64,000 bases of DNA, from contig CAUYLG010051268.1 in the NCBI GenBank assembly GCA_963573385.1, forward strand, positions 1 to 64,000, written 5' to 3'. This document shows, piece by piece, positions 25,725-39,959 of this stretch. Positions within the stretch are counted from its first letter, which is position 1. Each line of letters starts with the position of its first letter. A program made the translations under genes and the position numbers. Under the pieces are notes generated by a model. The model was not told the DNA's origin. It made no database searches and saw only the letters and a list, made by a program, of their open reading frames with translations. Source of the stretch: Cacajao melanocephalus. Lineage: Eukaryota; Chordata; Mammalia; Primates; Pitheciidae.

Positions 25725-27690
25725 CTAAAGACAGAATAAAGGTATATGAAAGCTTGTGTGTAGACATTTCTCACAAATTACATTACTGTCTCATGCAATA
25801 TGTTCCTACACATACCTAGAAGATAATTATTAAATTCACAGTTTTAAACTTGCTAGGCTGATCTGCTTGCAATATCTCTAAACTGAAGTCAGAAAACTTA
25901 TAAACATGAACAAGATTTCAAGAAACAATAATAACAGTCAATAAAATGACACATCAGATTTTAAGTCAACTTAACAGAGATACTGTACTCTTTTCTTATA
26001 ATGTTTTGAAGCAATACATAAGAAAAAATACAACCACAGTGTTAACTGTTGTTTTTTTTTTTTAGAGAGATAATCCTGACTTGGTAGCATCTGATTCTTT
26101 GCCCAACAATAATCATCCCCAGAAGTGTGTCAGCAGTTTTCTTATTACTAGGTTACTCAGTCCTGTAACTTAACTTTTCTAAAGTAAACCCAGTCACTTA
26201 ACATACTACCTTTTTTTCCATCCAAAGATGAGGTTGCCCTTGGTGTCCTCAAAGGCTCATAGAATACAGTGGCCTCAGTCATTCTCATTCTTTCCTTCTG
26301 TGCCCCAATTAATTCCTCCCCCATTTGCTAATCATATGTAAGAGAATATTTTCTCTTTTAAAAGTTGTATTTATGAAATGTATTGTCTCCAGCCTTCCAT
26401 TATTTGATTATTTGGTAGTAGAACTTTCAAGAAAGGCAAAATTAAAAAAAGAAAAAAGTCTGGGCCAAAGTTAGGAACAAATGGAAGAAAGAAAAAATTA
26501 GTTGAGTAAAAGAATAGCTTCTATGTAATATATTTTTTTAAAATTCATATGCTTAGAATTCTGCAAGGGATCCGTGCTTATTGAACTGTTACTGAAAAGT
26601 GGTAACAGTTTTCTGTGGTTTTACCAAAATCAAAGCCTAATGTATAAAATAGTTGTTGGTTCTGGCTCATAGGAGTTTAGATAGGGGAAAGGAATACTAA
26701 GGGGCAAGAAATTGTGCTGTCTTCTTTTATATCAAGAAAATTACTAGGCCCTTAAGACCAGGTCTCTTAAACATGACAAAGATGACTGGGTGAAGTGTGT
26801 TGCAGTGACAGTCCAGGTAGTGTAAGTAAGCAGTGTATTTTGTAAGCACTAGTTCTACCACTTCTTTTATGTAAGGAGAAAAAACTAGCACATATTTTCA
26901 TTTGTCCTAGAAAATCCTCACATAAAAATTAAACCGTGGCATTGGACTGATGTGTCAGAAATTTTTTCCAGATAATCTACCCAAAAGAACATCCCCTGAG
27001 AAATCTGAGAAATCTAAATGTGTGTTTGTTTTTGTCAGGTGAGATAATATCCAGGGAAGAAAATGGAAATTTTCATAAAATGTCAGTGTGTTTGACCTTG
27101 TAAATCCATCACTATTTCTATCACTGCCAACATTCTTTCATTCCATTCATTTATGTGTGCAGTATGTGCTGCCTAAACCATGTTTTGCCAAGCCAGTAAG
27201 AAGTATCTAATCACTCATTATTTAACTATTTTGGAAATTAACCATTTAGAAAATTGATACCTAGACTGACTATCCGATACTTTCAAATATTATATGCAAT
27301 TAGAATGTTTCTGGATATGAAATAGCACAACAATTTAGTAGTAATTTTTATAACAGTATGCTTCACCTTATTTCCTCTTAAATTCGTAGTATAATTTGTG
27401 TGTATGCCTGTTGTTTTCAGCATTTATTTCATAGTATATGTTTACATAAGTCATCTGGGGGCTCTGATACTCACACTAAGGTAATTTTGGCAAGAGATGA
27501 AAGGGCAAAGGATGCTGAAAAGTTTATTCATGCCCACAACTTAATTATATAATAAATAACTGTGTAACCTGTTCTGGTAGAAGGCAGTTCTCAGCTCACT
27601 GGCAGCATGATCATAGGCTAAAATCTCTCTTCCAAGGTTTATTTCAACAGAGACTATGATCTTGAAATTCAGGAGGTCTGAGTATGTCCA

Positions 27691-27987
<297 letters not shown>

Positions 27988-29559
27988 TAAAGTGTCACAT
28001 TCAATTTTTAATAATTTCTTAAGTTTGAAACAAGTTGAAGTGTTTATTTTTTAAAGAATAGAACAAATTTAAGTAAATCATTTTATATTATTAGTTGGAA
28101 TGTGATTTACATCTCTTAAAATATGTGTAATACAAATTAAATTTCAATATCCTACAAATTAAATTTTAATATTCCACATTGTAACTATTTCTACGCATCA
28201 ATAATCAATGTTATATAAATATTACTGTTGATACTTTATAAGTTGCAATATTTGACTTCAATACTTTATGAACTTGATTACAAACTTGTTACATAATCAG
28301 AAGTTTGAATTGGAATTTTTGATTATTGTTGTCAATATAATGTATCTGAAAAATTATTTTGAAAAAATGAGAATTAATATGAGGTCCTGACATAACTAAA
28401 TTCCTTATAAGAGAGAAGACATGAAAAATTCATTTTCTTTTTCAGATGGGAAGACAACACTATGGTGGTATTTTTTTTTGAATATTTCACATCTATTGTT
28501 CTAGACTTAAATTTGTAATTGAAATATATAAACTATTGTCTAACCAAGTGTGTTTCTTCTGAAATGTTTATGTCCCATGTTTGAAAATAAAAATCTTCTT
28601 TCTTTTTAGAGTTACTATTAACAGTAAGATTTAACAGATAATGTTATGGTTCTCTCCATACCTCACAATGGGTTATTTTCATAACATTTGTGTTGCCTTT
28701 TAAGGTGACATTATCTTCTTCACCTCTAATAAAAATTTAGGCTAATTGGATCATCCAAACTTAGGAAAAAGCAATTATTATTTTTGCTATTGTTTTACAT
28801 GGCGAATGTGAGTTGAGGTACACTTTTAGCATAGTAAGCTTTCTGAATAATATAAATTCTTCATGGGATTCACATTCAAATGATTCTTAGTTGGCAAAGA
28901 TAACATATTACATTAGTTACATGAGAAAAAGAACATAGCCAAATAAAATGATGATCTGCTTTGGTGAAAGCAATGAAAAGCAAGTTATGAAATCAAGTGA
29001 AATAATGTATAGTATAACATTATATATGTACATATGGCTTATGAATATACAGGGTTATTTCCTATATCTTTATGTTGATGTTATCAATGAAGTGGTGGGT
29101 AAATAACTATGTTGATGTATAAAACCCAAATGATTAGAGATGACTTCCATGTTTATGCATATTTTCTCAATCTTTCACTGTGCTTCTTGATAGAAAGCAA
29201 TAGTCTCTGGAATTCAGGTACAACCAAAGTTACATGAAAGAAAAATTTTGAAAATAATTGCCTTCAGTACAATTTTATGTCGTTTCTTCTCCCGTCCAAG
29301 AATATGAAAGTATATCATTAAGACACAAATAACTTAAAATATGACTTTTGATAGTCAATTGTCAGTTATAAAGATTTTGTCTGGAAATTAAGGTCATACT
29401 AATGTGAGATCAAATTCATTAAAAAGTTAAAACACAAACACATATCCATTTGTTATTTTGCCACGTATATTTTTAAGCAAACAGACAAGCACACATCATT
29501 AGATTAGGAGAAAAGAGTCATTACAGTAATCTATCTAGCCATGGAAATCCTACTTCACA

Positions 29560-30030
29560 TTGACAGTTGTTTTCTTTCCATGTCCACAGAAGTCATCTTC
29601 ACCTAAGCCATTATTGCTTCTCAACAAACTTTTGGAATTATGTCCTACTTACACTGTGTGGCCAAAGTGCACTACTTGTTAAAAGATTCCTCAAACCACT
29701 GCATCCTTTCTTACATTTTCCTAAACTTAAAACATCTGCTTTTCCAGTCATGCCTGCAAAAAAGTCTCTCACCAAACCTAACTCAAATGGCACCACCTCT
29801 ATGAACTATCTCCTCATTAACCAAACATAAACAACCTCTACCTTCCTTAACTTCTATTTTTCTTTGCCTTGAATTAGAAATGGACTTTCACTATAATTAT
29901 TAGATTGTCTTACTCCTCCTAGCAGATTATAAACTTCTAAGGAAAGGGAAGTATTACTTATGAATTTTTAAATCGCCCCCTGCTTTGCATATGACTTAAG
30001 TTTAATATTTATTTAGTAAACAAATAAATC
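29560..30030 (+). repeat. LINE-2 remnant with 3' end
   Basis: The phrases 'ctcaaatggcaccacctctatgaa' (in part), 'tagattgtcttactcc', 'agcagattataaacttctaa' and a final 'ttatttagtaaacaaataaat' follow the forward L2 3' consensus. An 87-codon open frame inside is not a gene. Confidence 0.65.
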
Positions 30031-30289
30031 TTGCTTTAGGAATTGTTTCTCCAAAATGCAAGTTTCTAGATATTGAGAACCATTCCTTTAACTTGCTTGG
30101 TGAACAGTTCAATGGGGAGAAAAATAAAATTCTCTGTGAAGTACTTGAAAATTATGTATGATAATGATGGTCAAAATTTCTGCTGTCAATAAGGTTATTA
30201 TCCATAAATATTCAGATTATCATTAAAATAATTTAAATACTGCTTAATTTTAACATCAAATGACACTGTCCTGAAACAAAGCTTTATTT

Positions 30290-30400
30290 TTTATTAAGCA
30301 TTTATTAATTAGTATCTTAGGCACCAAAGTTACAAAGATGAATCAGAAATGGTTTCTGATATTCTAAAGCTCATAGCTCAAGGAAATCCACTAAACATGG
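30290..30400 (-). repeat. LINE-2 3' end fragment
   Basis: 'tattaagcatttattaatt', 'taggcaccaaagttacaaag' and 'gatgaatcagaaatggt' are the reverse complement of the L2 tail. Confidence 0.6.
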
Positions 30401-33400
30401 CCTGATCCTTTCAAGTATAAAAAACTATTTATTTTAATCAAAATATTATGGAGCTACACTTGAGACTTATTTTTTATTTATTTCCTAAATACTGGAATGC
30501 CCTCCACTACAATGACTTGCTAATTTGTCTCCAAAGAGAAAATAAAAATTATCTTTTAATATGTCTCCTAAGAGAAATACAATTAAATATTTCAAGCCAT
30601 ACAATTCTACATTGGAAGTAATATCTCATTTATCACAACCTAACAGGAAAGAATATTAAAATATAATTCGCTGACAGGAGAAAGATTCCATTATTTGACT
30701 GGCTTAAGGTATTGTAGACAAGTGAGTTCTGTTGAGGAACAACCATATATTTTCTGAAAAACATTATTAGATTTAATGCCTTGTAGACTCATATTTAGGC
30801 AGCAATATAAATTATTATATTTGTTTATTTAGAAACAGAATTGGCACAGTGATTTTGCATGAAAATTTTTCCTGCATTCTGTAGTCAGGAGATATTTTGA
30901 TAGTGAAGAGCAGCCCAGATTATCAGGATTTTGGTGTCTTTCTAATTTCTAAGAGTTTGCCTTGATTTCAATAGTATTTAAAAATGTTATCAGATTTAAA
31001 AATTGTATTCTCTCACTTAAGTATTTTTTTTAGTACCTATGTAGCCAAGTGTTCTGTGAAAAAATAGAGCTAAGAGGAGAAAAGACTGGAGTTTATATAA
31101 TAAAAACATTTCTACTGTTAACTTGAACTATTAGAAATTCAAATTTTAGAATTATAATTAGTTAAGATTATGAATAAAATTTTTAAAAGAGTACTTTTAC
31201 TACTGATTATAAATATACTGATTTCATTTTCCCAAAGAACCATAAAAAATAAAATAGATGATGAAAGAAAATTTCCAAAGATTTCAATAATGGCAGTTAT
31301 ATACTAAATTAATACATATCGGGTTACATTTAAATACAATAAAATTAATCAATATTAAAAATATCAGAAATCTATCGTTAAAATTTAAAAGATTAAATTA
31401 TTAAAAGAAACATTATTCTTTCTTATTATTTCTCGCTTTTATTCCTAAAGCTAGATACGTGGCTATAAGACCTAACATGCTATTTCTTATAGTACTGAAA
31501 AGGAACTTGCTTTTCAAAATACTTCAACAGAAATGATTTTATTGGGTAGCTGGGCATGACTCTGTTAAAAAAATAAATATTTTAGGGCACTTCTAAAAAT
31601 GGATAAAACATCAAATAGTCAAAGGGCACACTGCTAATATGCTTACAGAAAAGTTAAAAATGTTCAAGAGTTTACAATATTGTTACATTTCCTAACTTAT
31701 AACATTTTGTAGAAGTGATTACAAAATATTTTTGGTGTATTTAGACAATAATAGTATATTTAATCTAACTTTGTTCCAAGTAAAAATGATGAAATGATAG
31801 ATTTTCTTTTGGAACTCCTCAAACATTTGTTTGAAAATTATACAATGAGATATTTTATGAGAATGATTCCAGGAAATTCAGAGGATAATCCCTTAAGCCA
31901 CCATTTTTATACTTATTCTGTTTGCCATCCAGGAAATGTTAGTAAGTTGTACAAACTCTTCCATGCAAGAACTCATCAATGTGAGTAACTGTGCAGGAAT
32001 TGTTTGTTATTTCTTATCCATTATACAATTGCATATTACAATCACATCTCTCTGAGATAACTACTGAATTCTTATAAACCAGCAGTAACAGTTTGCTTAA
32101 AAATATGTTTTATTTGTTGTTGACAAGAAGCACATAAATGATAAATACAATTCTACTTTCAGTAGGACTAGCAGTTGAATGTCTTTTGTTGTTGATTTGT
32201 TTCAGATCTTAATTTAGCACATTAGCATACCAGTGGCAAAATAAGATGCTTTACTGTAATTGTTAATACCTTTACAGTAGACGAAAACTCTTACAGTATA
32301 CAATTTTAATATCCTTGTTGCTAATGTGTCTCTTGACAAGAGCTTAGAAAGTCAGAAGTATGAAAAAGTAATCTGAGTTGTCCCTGGATGGTTATTTCTA
32401 TATTTTCCAAACCAGAACATGGTTTAGTGGCTTTTCTGCCAAGCTCTCTGACATGCATACTCTGCCTTCAGAGAAGATTTTATAGGGGCTTCTAAAAGGA
32501 AGGATACTTCTCTGGCTTATCTCTAGTATGATACTTTTAAATTCACCAAAGCTCATTATTATTTATTATAACAGTATAGCATAGAATAATTTAAATTAAA
32601 GCAATATCACTGTATACATATTTACTGAAATAAAATATTCCATAAAATAATTTGTACATTATTTTATATACTACTATTGGTACATTATTAGTATATTATT
32701 AGTACAAAATAAATACTACCCTACAATTGAAGGTTAAAGATTAGATTAATGCTTGCTTGATCAAAAAAAAATACAAGTGGTAGATAAAATATATTCTTTT
32801 TCATGAAACACTGGTATTTAGGTAATTCTGCTACATCTTTATTGTACTTCAATTGCAATCAATTGAGTTGAAAGGTCTCCAGGTTTACTTTTTGCACCTG
32901 GAGGTAAGGAAGAAGGATTTCTTCTTTTACATATTTTTACTTTACTCATTATATTCATACAAAAATACTTCTTATATGAGTGTGGCAGATTTTTATAAAA
33001 GGCTTAAAAAAGAGAGAGAGAGAAAATCTAGAAATACCAAAGTAGTTCTGGTCATATTTTAGCATTTATCTACCGCTATATTTTAGTTTATTACAAAATG
33101 TTTTAACTTGAAATAGTATCATTTATATACATCTAATGAAATAAGTATCAAACCTGACTTTCTTAATAAGAATGATTCTACTAAGATATGTATATAGTGT
33201 TTATAATTTCTAAAATAACTCTAATGCCATCTTAACTATTCCCTTAACCTTTTAGCTTATTTTTCTGAAACAAACTAAGATACATGGAAAATATTTTCAG
33301 TATTTTTCTAATATGTAAAAATTCTTAAAATCAATTAACATATTTGAGCTTCTTTTCATAAGTTGTTATTAGTATTAAAGCACAAGTGATATTCTATAGC

Positions 33401-33504
33401 GAGATCTACAAATAATCAGTCTTTTCAAACCTGTGTTTCACATGCTAAAGATAATTAAGACCATTTTAACTGGGATGAAGGTTAAGGCTCAATGTGGAGG
33501 GGGT

Positions 33505-33655
33505 GGAAAAATAAACAAGCAATCAGGAGACGCAGCTCATATTTCAGAGCACCATGCCTTAAATTCCCTGCACCTGTTTCCTCTTCTTGCAAAATGAGAT
33601 ACTGGGAACCTGATCTCTAAGGTCTCTTTATACTCTAAAATTACATTATATTCTA
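33505..33655 (+). repeat. MIR SINE remnant
   Basis: 'caatcaggagacgcagctc', 'ctgtttcctcttcttgcaaa' and 'atgagatactgggaacctga' keep the forward MIR order. Confidence 0.6.
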
Positions 33656-34019
33656 AGATTGAAAGTTGATTCATGAAAATATAGGCTATCTCTCAGCAGA
33701 CCAAGAGTGGTAAAAGACCTGGCCAAGCTCAATCAACAGGTCTGTACACAGACATATATGCGTGTGTGCACATGCCCAAGTCTGAGTAACATAAGTGTTG
33801 CTTGGCTTCTTCAAGACATTTTCTCAAATTATTCAATGTTGAAGTTATCTTGATCCATGTCTAAGCACTAAATCAAGGTTTACTTTACAAGCGAAGTCTC
33901 AGCTTGCCTAATACTTATTTTAAAAAGTACATCTATGCTGCAGCTAGCATCCACACTGGACAGATTTTTTTTTTTCTATAAGAGGGATTTTTTTTTCCCA
34001 AAATCATTTGGGAATGAAT

Positions 34020-34160
34020 ACATTTCACTCATTCAGCAAACGTTAAATGAGCACCCATTACATTCCACAAAGGATTCTTGGCACTGGAAATGTAGCTGTG
34101 AACATATCAGACAAAAATCTTGCTTTTGAGAGAAAAACATTATTGTTATTTTTAGTCTGA
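34020..34160 (-). repeat. LINE-2 3' end fragment
   Basis: 'cactcattcagcaaacgtta', 'atgagcacccattacattcc' and 'ggcactggaaatgtagctg' are the reverse complement of the L2 3' end. Confidence 0.6.
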
Positions 34161-34452
34161 TATATAAGGCTTACAAAATATTGAATGAAAACTAAATTTA
34201 CAAGCCAGCCCTTTGGAAAGATTATTTATAAGTAGTAATATATACATTTCTTTTATAAATAACTTTTAATTTAGTTTTTCATTCATAAAGTACTTCAGAT
34301 AAAACCAAATGTGTATTTCATCCATATTGTTATTCCACAAAATTTGTTTAAAGGATGATTTAAATTAAAACTGTGGACACAAAAGCCATGTCACTACAAA
34401 ACACACAATATTGTGGGCTTCCTAGTCTCCTTTGTATTATTTTTACAACTTT

Positions 34453-34803
34453 CTTTTTTTAAAATTTATTATACTTTAAGTTCTGGGGTACATGTGCAGA
34501 TTGTGCAGGTTTGTTACGTAGGTACACAGGTGCCATGTTAGCGGTTTGCTTCATCCATCTCCCCGTTATCTACATCAGGTATTTCTCCTAATGCTATCCC
34601 TCCCCAATCCCCTCACTGCCTGCTATTACTCCTCTAGCCCACCACCCTCCAGGCCCCAGTGTGTGATGTTCCCCTCCCTGTGTCCGTGTGTTCACATTGT
34701 TCCACACCCACTTATGAGTGAGAACATGCGATATTTGGTTTTCTGTTCTTCTATCAGTTTGCTGAGAATGATGGTTTCCAGTTTCATTCATGTTCTCTCT
34801 TGA
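34453..34803 (-). mobile_element. LINE-1 3' end (L1P type), reverse orientation, 5'-truncated
   Basis: T-rich start, then 'attatactttaagttctggg', 'tacatgtgcagattgtgcag', 'acgtaggtacacaggtgcca' and 'atgagtgagaacatgcgata' are the reverse complement of the L1PA/PB 3' UTR and end of ORF2. Only about 350 bp remain. It is the least diverged L1 in the window. Confidence 0.92.
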
Positions 34804-35289
34804 ATTTCAATAGTTTTTTTGTTATAAACCAATCTAGTCTCTCTGTACCTCAGAAGAGAATATCTGCCTTTTTTCATTCTATTCTCCTATTCTCCTATTC
34901 TTATATATTTTAATATATTAACTTTTGAAAACTGCCCAAGAAGATATAATTGTACTTGAACTACATCATTCCCTTATGTTTCCCTATTGCTCAACATGTA
35001 TATTGTCTTCAAAGATTTTCCTACCTGAAGAGAGTCACTTAAAGTGGTTTTGCTGTAAGGAATCGCAATTTTAATTCTGCTAGATATTGCCACATTCCAC
35101 ACTCCCCACCGAAGTGTTTAGTGTTTATTCTGACATACTTCACTATATGTGGTGTAGGAAGGGCAGATGTTAACTCTTCTTCATCTGTTTCTATTTGATT
35201 TCTATCAATATACAACATCTCTCTTCATTCGGATTTGTGCTTTTCATGTTTACTCCAATTTTATCTGATATTAATGTTATTATTCCTGT

Positions 35290-36106
35290 TTTGTTGATAC
35301 ACTTGTCTGCTACATCTTTTTCTATATTTTATGTTCAGCCCCTTAATGTCATTTTGCTTCAAGCCTGTATCTTATACATAACATATATAGTTGGATTTTA
35401 AAGATCCCATCTGATCCTCTTCCTTTTAATAAATATAATAAATGTGAATTAAACACATTCACATTTCTTATATTTATTAAAATGTTGAACATTTCTGTCT
35501 TAGAATTTGTCTTCAGCATGTTTTCTTATTGTTTAGTTTTTCCCCTTTGCTATTTTTTTTAAATTGATAGGAATTGTCATTGCTACATTTTTCTCTAGAT
35601 GTCCTAATTTAATTATTTAAAAGTGTTATACACTAATTTTTTACATGTACATAAAGTGTACTTAAAAAAAAATCTGTCAATCTCTTTTATTAGTCAGCAT
35701 CTACAGGCTTCTCCAATCAAGACAATAGTTTGGGTATGCTATCACTTCCCTTTCTGCCTTTGTATACATTTGTCATGTATTTCCAAACTATTACATTTGT
35801 ACATTGTGCTTCAATAATTTAGATTTAGCTATTAGATTTTTCAGTTTCTTTGTCTTCTTTCTTGGATTCATTTATCATTTTCTTCAATATATTCATTAAC
35901 AGAGAACGGACCAAAGGTGATTTACCTGGGCCTCACACACTTGAATGTTAGTTTGGCTCGCCTTAGAAATTTAGCGTTAAGGTTTTTTTTTTTTTTCCCT
36001 CACTAAACTTTGAAGATACTTCTACACTGACTCCTGGTATCCGGTGTTGCCCTTGAGTCTTCTTAAAAGAGAACCACTTTTATATCTGGAAGCTTTTCAG
36101 GACTTT
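35290..36106 (-). repeat. Old LINE-1 (L1M/HAL1-like) remnant, reverse orientation, part 1
   Basis: 'tttgaagatacttctacactgac', quoted in part as GATACTTCTACACTGACTCC, and 'gaagcttttcaggacttt' correspond to the reverse complement of an old L1 ORF2 region. The match continues at 36894, so the sequence 36107-36893 interrupts it. Confidence 0.5.
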
Positions 36107-36177
36107 GTGTGTGTGTGTCTCTCTCTCCCCCTCTCTCTCTGTCTCTCTCATGCTCTCTCTCATGCACACACACACAT
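36106..36177. repeat. GT/CT/CA compound microsatellite
   Basis: (GT)n changes into interrupted (CT)n and ends in (CA)n. Confidence 0.9.
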
Positions 36178-36299
36178 TTAATATCACAAATTCAATTGTA
36201 TAAAGTAATAAATATTTAATTCTAAATTAAATAAATACTTAGATCAACATATTTTAACTAACTGTCACTTCAATATGAACCAGCAGTGCATATAGCAGA

Positions 36300-36598
36300 T
36301 TCACTAACAGAGACTCTTATCTAGATCCAGTCATTCTCTCCTCATTCCTAACCATTGACATATTCTACTGATTTTGCCTGCGAAGGTCTCTTGGACACCT
36401 CTCTTCTTCATCCCTACTTATGCCACCATTTTCATTTATGTAACAGGCTTCTGACTTGATTCTTCATATTCACTCTTACCTCTCTCAAAACACTCCTCTG
36501 ACTGAAATGAGAATAAGTTGTTAAAAAATATAAACCTGAGTTAGTCTCTCTTTACAATCCTTCAATCATATTATTATTATTATTATAAAGAGTTACTG
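36300..36598 (+). repeat. LINE-2-like remnant
   Basis: 'cattctctcctcattcctaa', 'cacctctcttcttcatccc', 'ctctgactgaaatgagaata' and 'ctctctttacaatccttcaatc' in part follow the forward L2-type consensus ending in ATT trinucleotides just before the Alu. It is inside the segment that interrupts the old L1. Confidence 0.45.
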
Positions 36599-36893
36599 AT
36601 TTTTTTTTTTTTGAGACGGAGTCTAGCTTGTTGCCCAGGCTGGAGTGCAGTGGTACGATCTCTGCTCCTGCATCCTCTGCTTCCTGGGTTCAAGCAATTC
36701 TTCTGCCCCAGCCTCCGGAGCAGCTGGGATTACAGGCACCTGCCTTCGAGCCCAGCAAATTTTTGTATTTTTGATAGAGACGGGGTTTCACTATGTTGGC
36801 CAGACTGGTCTCAAACTCCTAACCTCAGGTGATCCACCCACCTCAGCCTCCTAAATTGCTGGGATTACAGGTGTGAGCCACTGCACCTGGCCT
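36599..36893 (-). mobile_element. Alu SINE (AluS-like), reverse orientation
   Basis: A poly-T head and GAGACGGAGTCTAGCTTGTT lead through a complete reverse Alu to 'ccactgcacctggcc'. The bases next to the poly-T (36585-36598) do not match those after 36893. Instead TTTTAGGACTTT after the Alu resembles TTTTCAGGACTTT at 36094-36106. Confidence 0.95.
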
Positions 36894-37010
36894 TTTAGGA
36901 CTTTTTATCCTTGGAGTTTTGAAATTTTATCAGTGTGTCTAGATATCAGTGTTTTTCATTTTGCTTATTTGGTACTCTATGTTCCCTTTCAGTACAAGGA
37001 CCGGCACTCT
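36894..37010 (-). repeat. Old LINE-1 (L1M/HAL1-like) remnant, part 2
   Basis: 'ggactttttatccttggagt' and 'tatcagtgtgtctagatatc' continue the reverse L1 ORF2-region series interrupted at 36106. Confidence 0.5.
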
Positions 37011-37239
37011 AGCAGAGCACATTGACTGTGTTTTCCTCCTTAACTAACTTTCTGATTTTTTATTTTCTTCCACGTTTGTTGCGGAGGTTCTGAGTTACTT
37101 CTAGCTGTACCCTGCTTCCATCTCAGCCCCCTCACACCCCAATAATTTTCTCTATGAAAATTGAGTCCCTGATTTTTGATTAATAAAGGGTAACTGCAAA
37201 ATACACAGTTTCCCATTTCTTTCTCTGAACAATGCTTTC

Positions 37240-37870
37240 TTGTTGCAGGAACCTCTCTAAAGAATATTATCTAATTCCTCACTTCCCACTCAGCCAATAA
37301 TGTCAAATAATCTGACTTCAAACCTCCTTCCTTGAATGAAACTGCTCTTGTGAAAGTCAGTTGCCTCTTAAAAACTGTCATGTTCATCATGATTCTTTCA
37401 GCATTTGACATTCTCCCGCCCTCCCCATCCCACAACCTTTCTTGAAATGCTCACCTTCCTTGGCTTTCAAAGCCGACAGGATTTTAATTTTCTTCCTCCT
37501 CTTGTCTGCTTTCCTGTCCCTTTCATTGCCTTGTGACTCTTCATCCTCTAAATGTGAGTTTTCCCTCAGGTACTGCCTCAACACTGTCTTCCTCACAAAT
37601 CTCACTCATTCCTATAGGATCAGGTATGGCTTTTAGGCAAACAGCTGTCAGCCTCTCACTCCCATAGGCCAATATACATCTTTGAGGCCACCTACACTAA
37701 GTGCCTCACAAATATTTTGCTGGCTAACAGTATTTATCAAAACAAATAATCATTTTTCTTAGGAGACCCACTCCTCGCTGTACATTTTGCATTTCTTTTT
37801 AACAAACACACAGTGCCCAAAATAAATATTTGGTGAATACACAAATATCAAATTAAAAATAATTTGAGCA
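37240..37870 (+). repeat. LINE-2-like remnant with 3' end
   Basis: 'tctgctttcctgtccctttc', 'catcctctaaatgtgagttt', 'ggtactgcctcaacactgtc' and the tail 'cagtgcccaaaataaatatt' then TTGGTGAATAC keep the forward order of an L2-type element. Open frames on both strands here are chance. Confidence 0.55.
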
Positions 37871-39959
37871 GAAATAATGCAGAAAGCTGTCTTAGGCTTA
37901 TCAAAACATTGCAATGGACCCATTCAGTTATATAAAGATAGGATGCCAGGCTTGAAAATTTACTTTTTATAAAATAGAGATAATTTTTCATAATTGCAGA
38001 GTAATAATTAAAGTTTTCTGAGGCTTCCAGAGAGAGAAGGTGAGGCTCACTGTAGACAGGAGTGAAGGTGAGTGAGGTTAAGAAATCTTGGGAGAAGAAT
38101 AAAAAGAGACATGTCCAGAAAAATGGTGGGAAAATAAGATCAGAGGAGAAAACTGAAAAAATCCTTGTAGAAGGAACTGAAAAAGAAATTTTTAATAATA
38201 GTTATATTTAGATAGAAATACATACTATGCTGTGGTAAAATATAAACCTCTCTACTCCAGGCAACTTTCATTAAATGTCTACTTAACCTGCATTAGAAAT
38301 ACTTAAAAGAAAGGGATTAAAGAAAAGGGAGCTTGGTTTCATGTTGAGGTTGAAAAGGGAGACTGAATAAAGAGAATAGCCCCAGAAGGAAAAAGAAAAG
38401 CAATGACTGACAATATGGATGAAATAAATGGATGAGTGGACAGGCAGAAATATATGCAGCCCCTGCCTGAAAGAATCTTAACAAATATTAACAGGATGTT
38501 GAATTTCTAGCTCTCAATTATGCCAAAGTTCAAGCCAAGTATGTGTTTAAAAATTTATACTAAATTAAAGAAAAGTCCTTGGAAGGCTAGAGAATTTGGG
38601 AGCACCTTGATGACAATGCTGGGGTTATAAATTCACATTCTTTTACTGGTGTCCGGGTATCTCATGTTAGTAATATCTATTAAACATGGTATTTCCGGTG
38701 ATTTTCCTCTTCAGAACCATATGAGAACAGTAACACAATTTACCAAGGAGTCCAGAATTGTTTGCTCATCATCATATGACTGTGCTTTACTAGGCTGGTG
38801 GCCAAGTGCCCAAGGATGGACAAGGGGTTAAGGATGTCATCTCTTACATGTCAAATTCTTCCCTTTCCATCATACAGGTTTTTATTCCCCCCACATCCCA
38901 ACCTTTACAGGAGGCCTTAGTACTAATTATCCAATTATAATGAACTTTTTTCATCAAGAGGAAAGTAGAAGTCATTATAATTTTGCTTCTCTGAAGAAAA
39001 ATGTTTTCCATTGTGTTGTAGTTTTTTAAAAATGTTTCACCTGTTTATTTTTCCATTAATTAAAATCCCTCTTTGAATGTGCACCTTCTGTATGTTATTA
39101 TTTCTTTCTTTGGGAGAAAATTGTATGAGTACATCCTCCTTGTGGGGATACACCTGACTTAAAATAAGTTATGCTAAAATGTTATTTGACAACAAAAGCA
39201 TAATAAGTCAACATCGTAAGATAGCTATACCAAACCTCAATTTTATTTTTAATTGCATTTTCGAAGCATGGAATTTAGAACTTTTGGATTACACAGCAAT
39301 TAGTCATGGTCTTCATTTTTTAAGAGGCATATTGATAAAGTAAAATATGTGCAAAGAAGGGTGCTCAGAACATTAAAAAGGTGAGAAGGGGAATGAGGAT
39401 TGTCTCAAAAACAAGAGACTAGTTTAATCTTTATTTTGGAAATAATTTTTTGAGTGCCCAATAGATAAGGCACTTTAGAGAATAAAATACAGTAGGAAAA
39501 CTAGGGCAAATTCAAATAATCAAGCTTCAATATTGAGTTATTGGTACCATAAGTGACATACAAATAGATTCTTACAAAAATCAAGAACTGAGATTATTTA
39601 ATTTGAAATAAGGAAACCTCAGGAAAGAATTTTAATTATCTTCAAATATTTAGAAATTTATATGTAGCAGAAGGATTCAAAATAATTCAACTATATTGTT
39701 TAGACCACTATATTGCTTGTAAGGAAAAGTAGGTCAAATCCATGGAATAACTTTCTAATGGTTTGAAAGGCATAAAAAGGAATGAGTGGCCACGCGAGGT
39801 ACTAAGCCTTTGATCCCTGGAAGTGCTTAAGTGGTGGCAGTGTGACTAACGAATATTGTAGACATAACTCTTACATGGATTTGTCTATGATTCCCGGAAT
39901 CCACTGTGATTCTTATCTTTCTCCCAACTCCATGTCCTATCAACTTTAAACTCCTATCA

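Noticed and set aside
36611..36854. Overlapping 70-codon plus-strand open frames
   Set aside because: They are translations of a reverse-oriented Alu.
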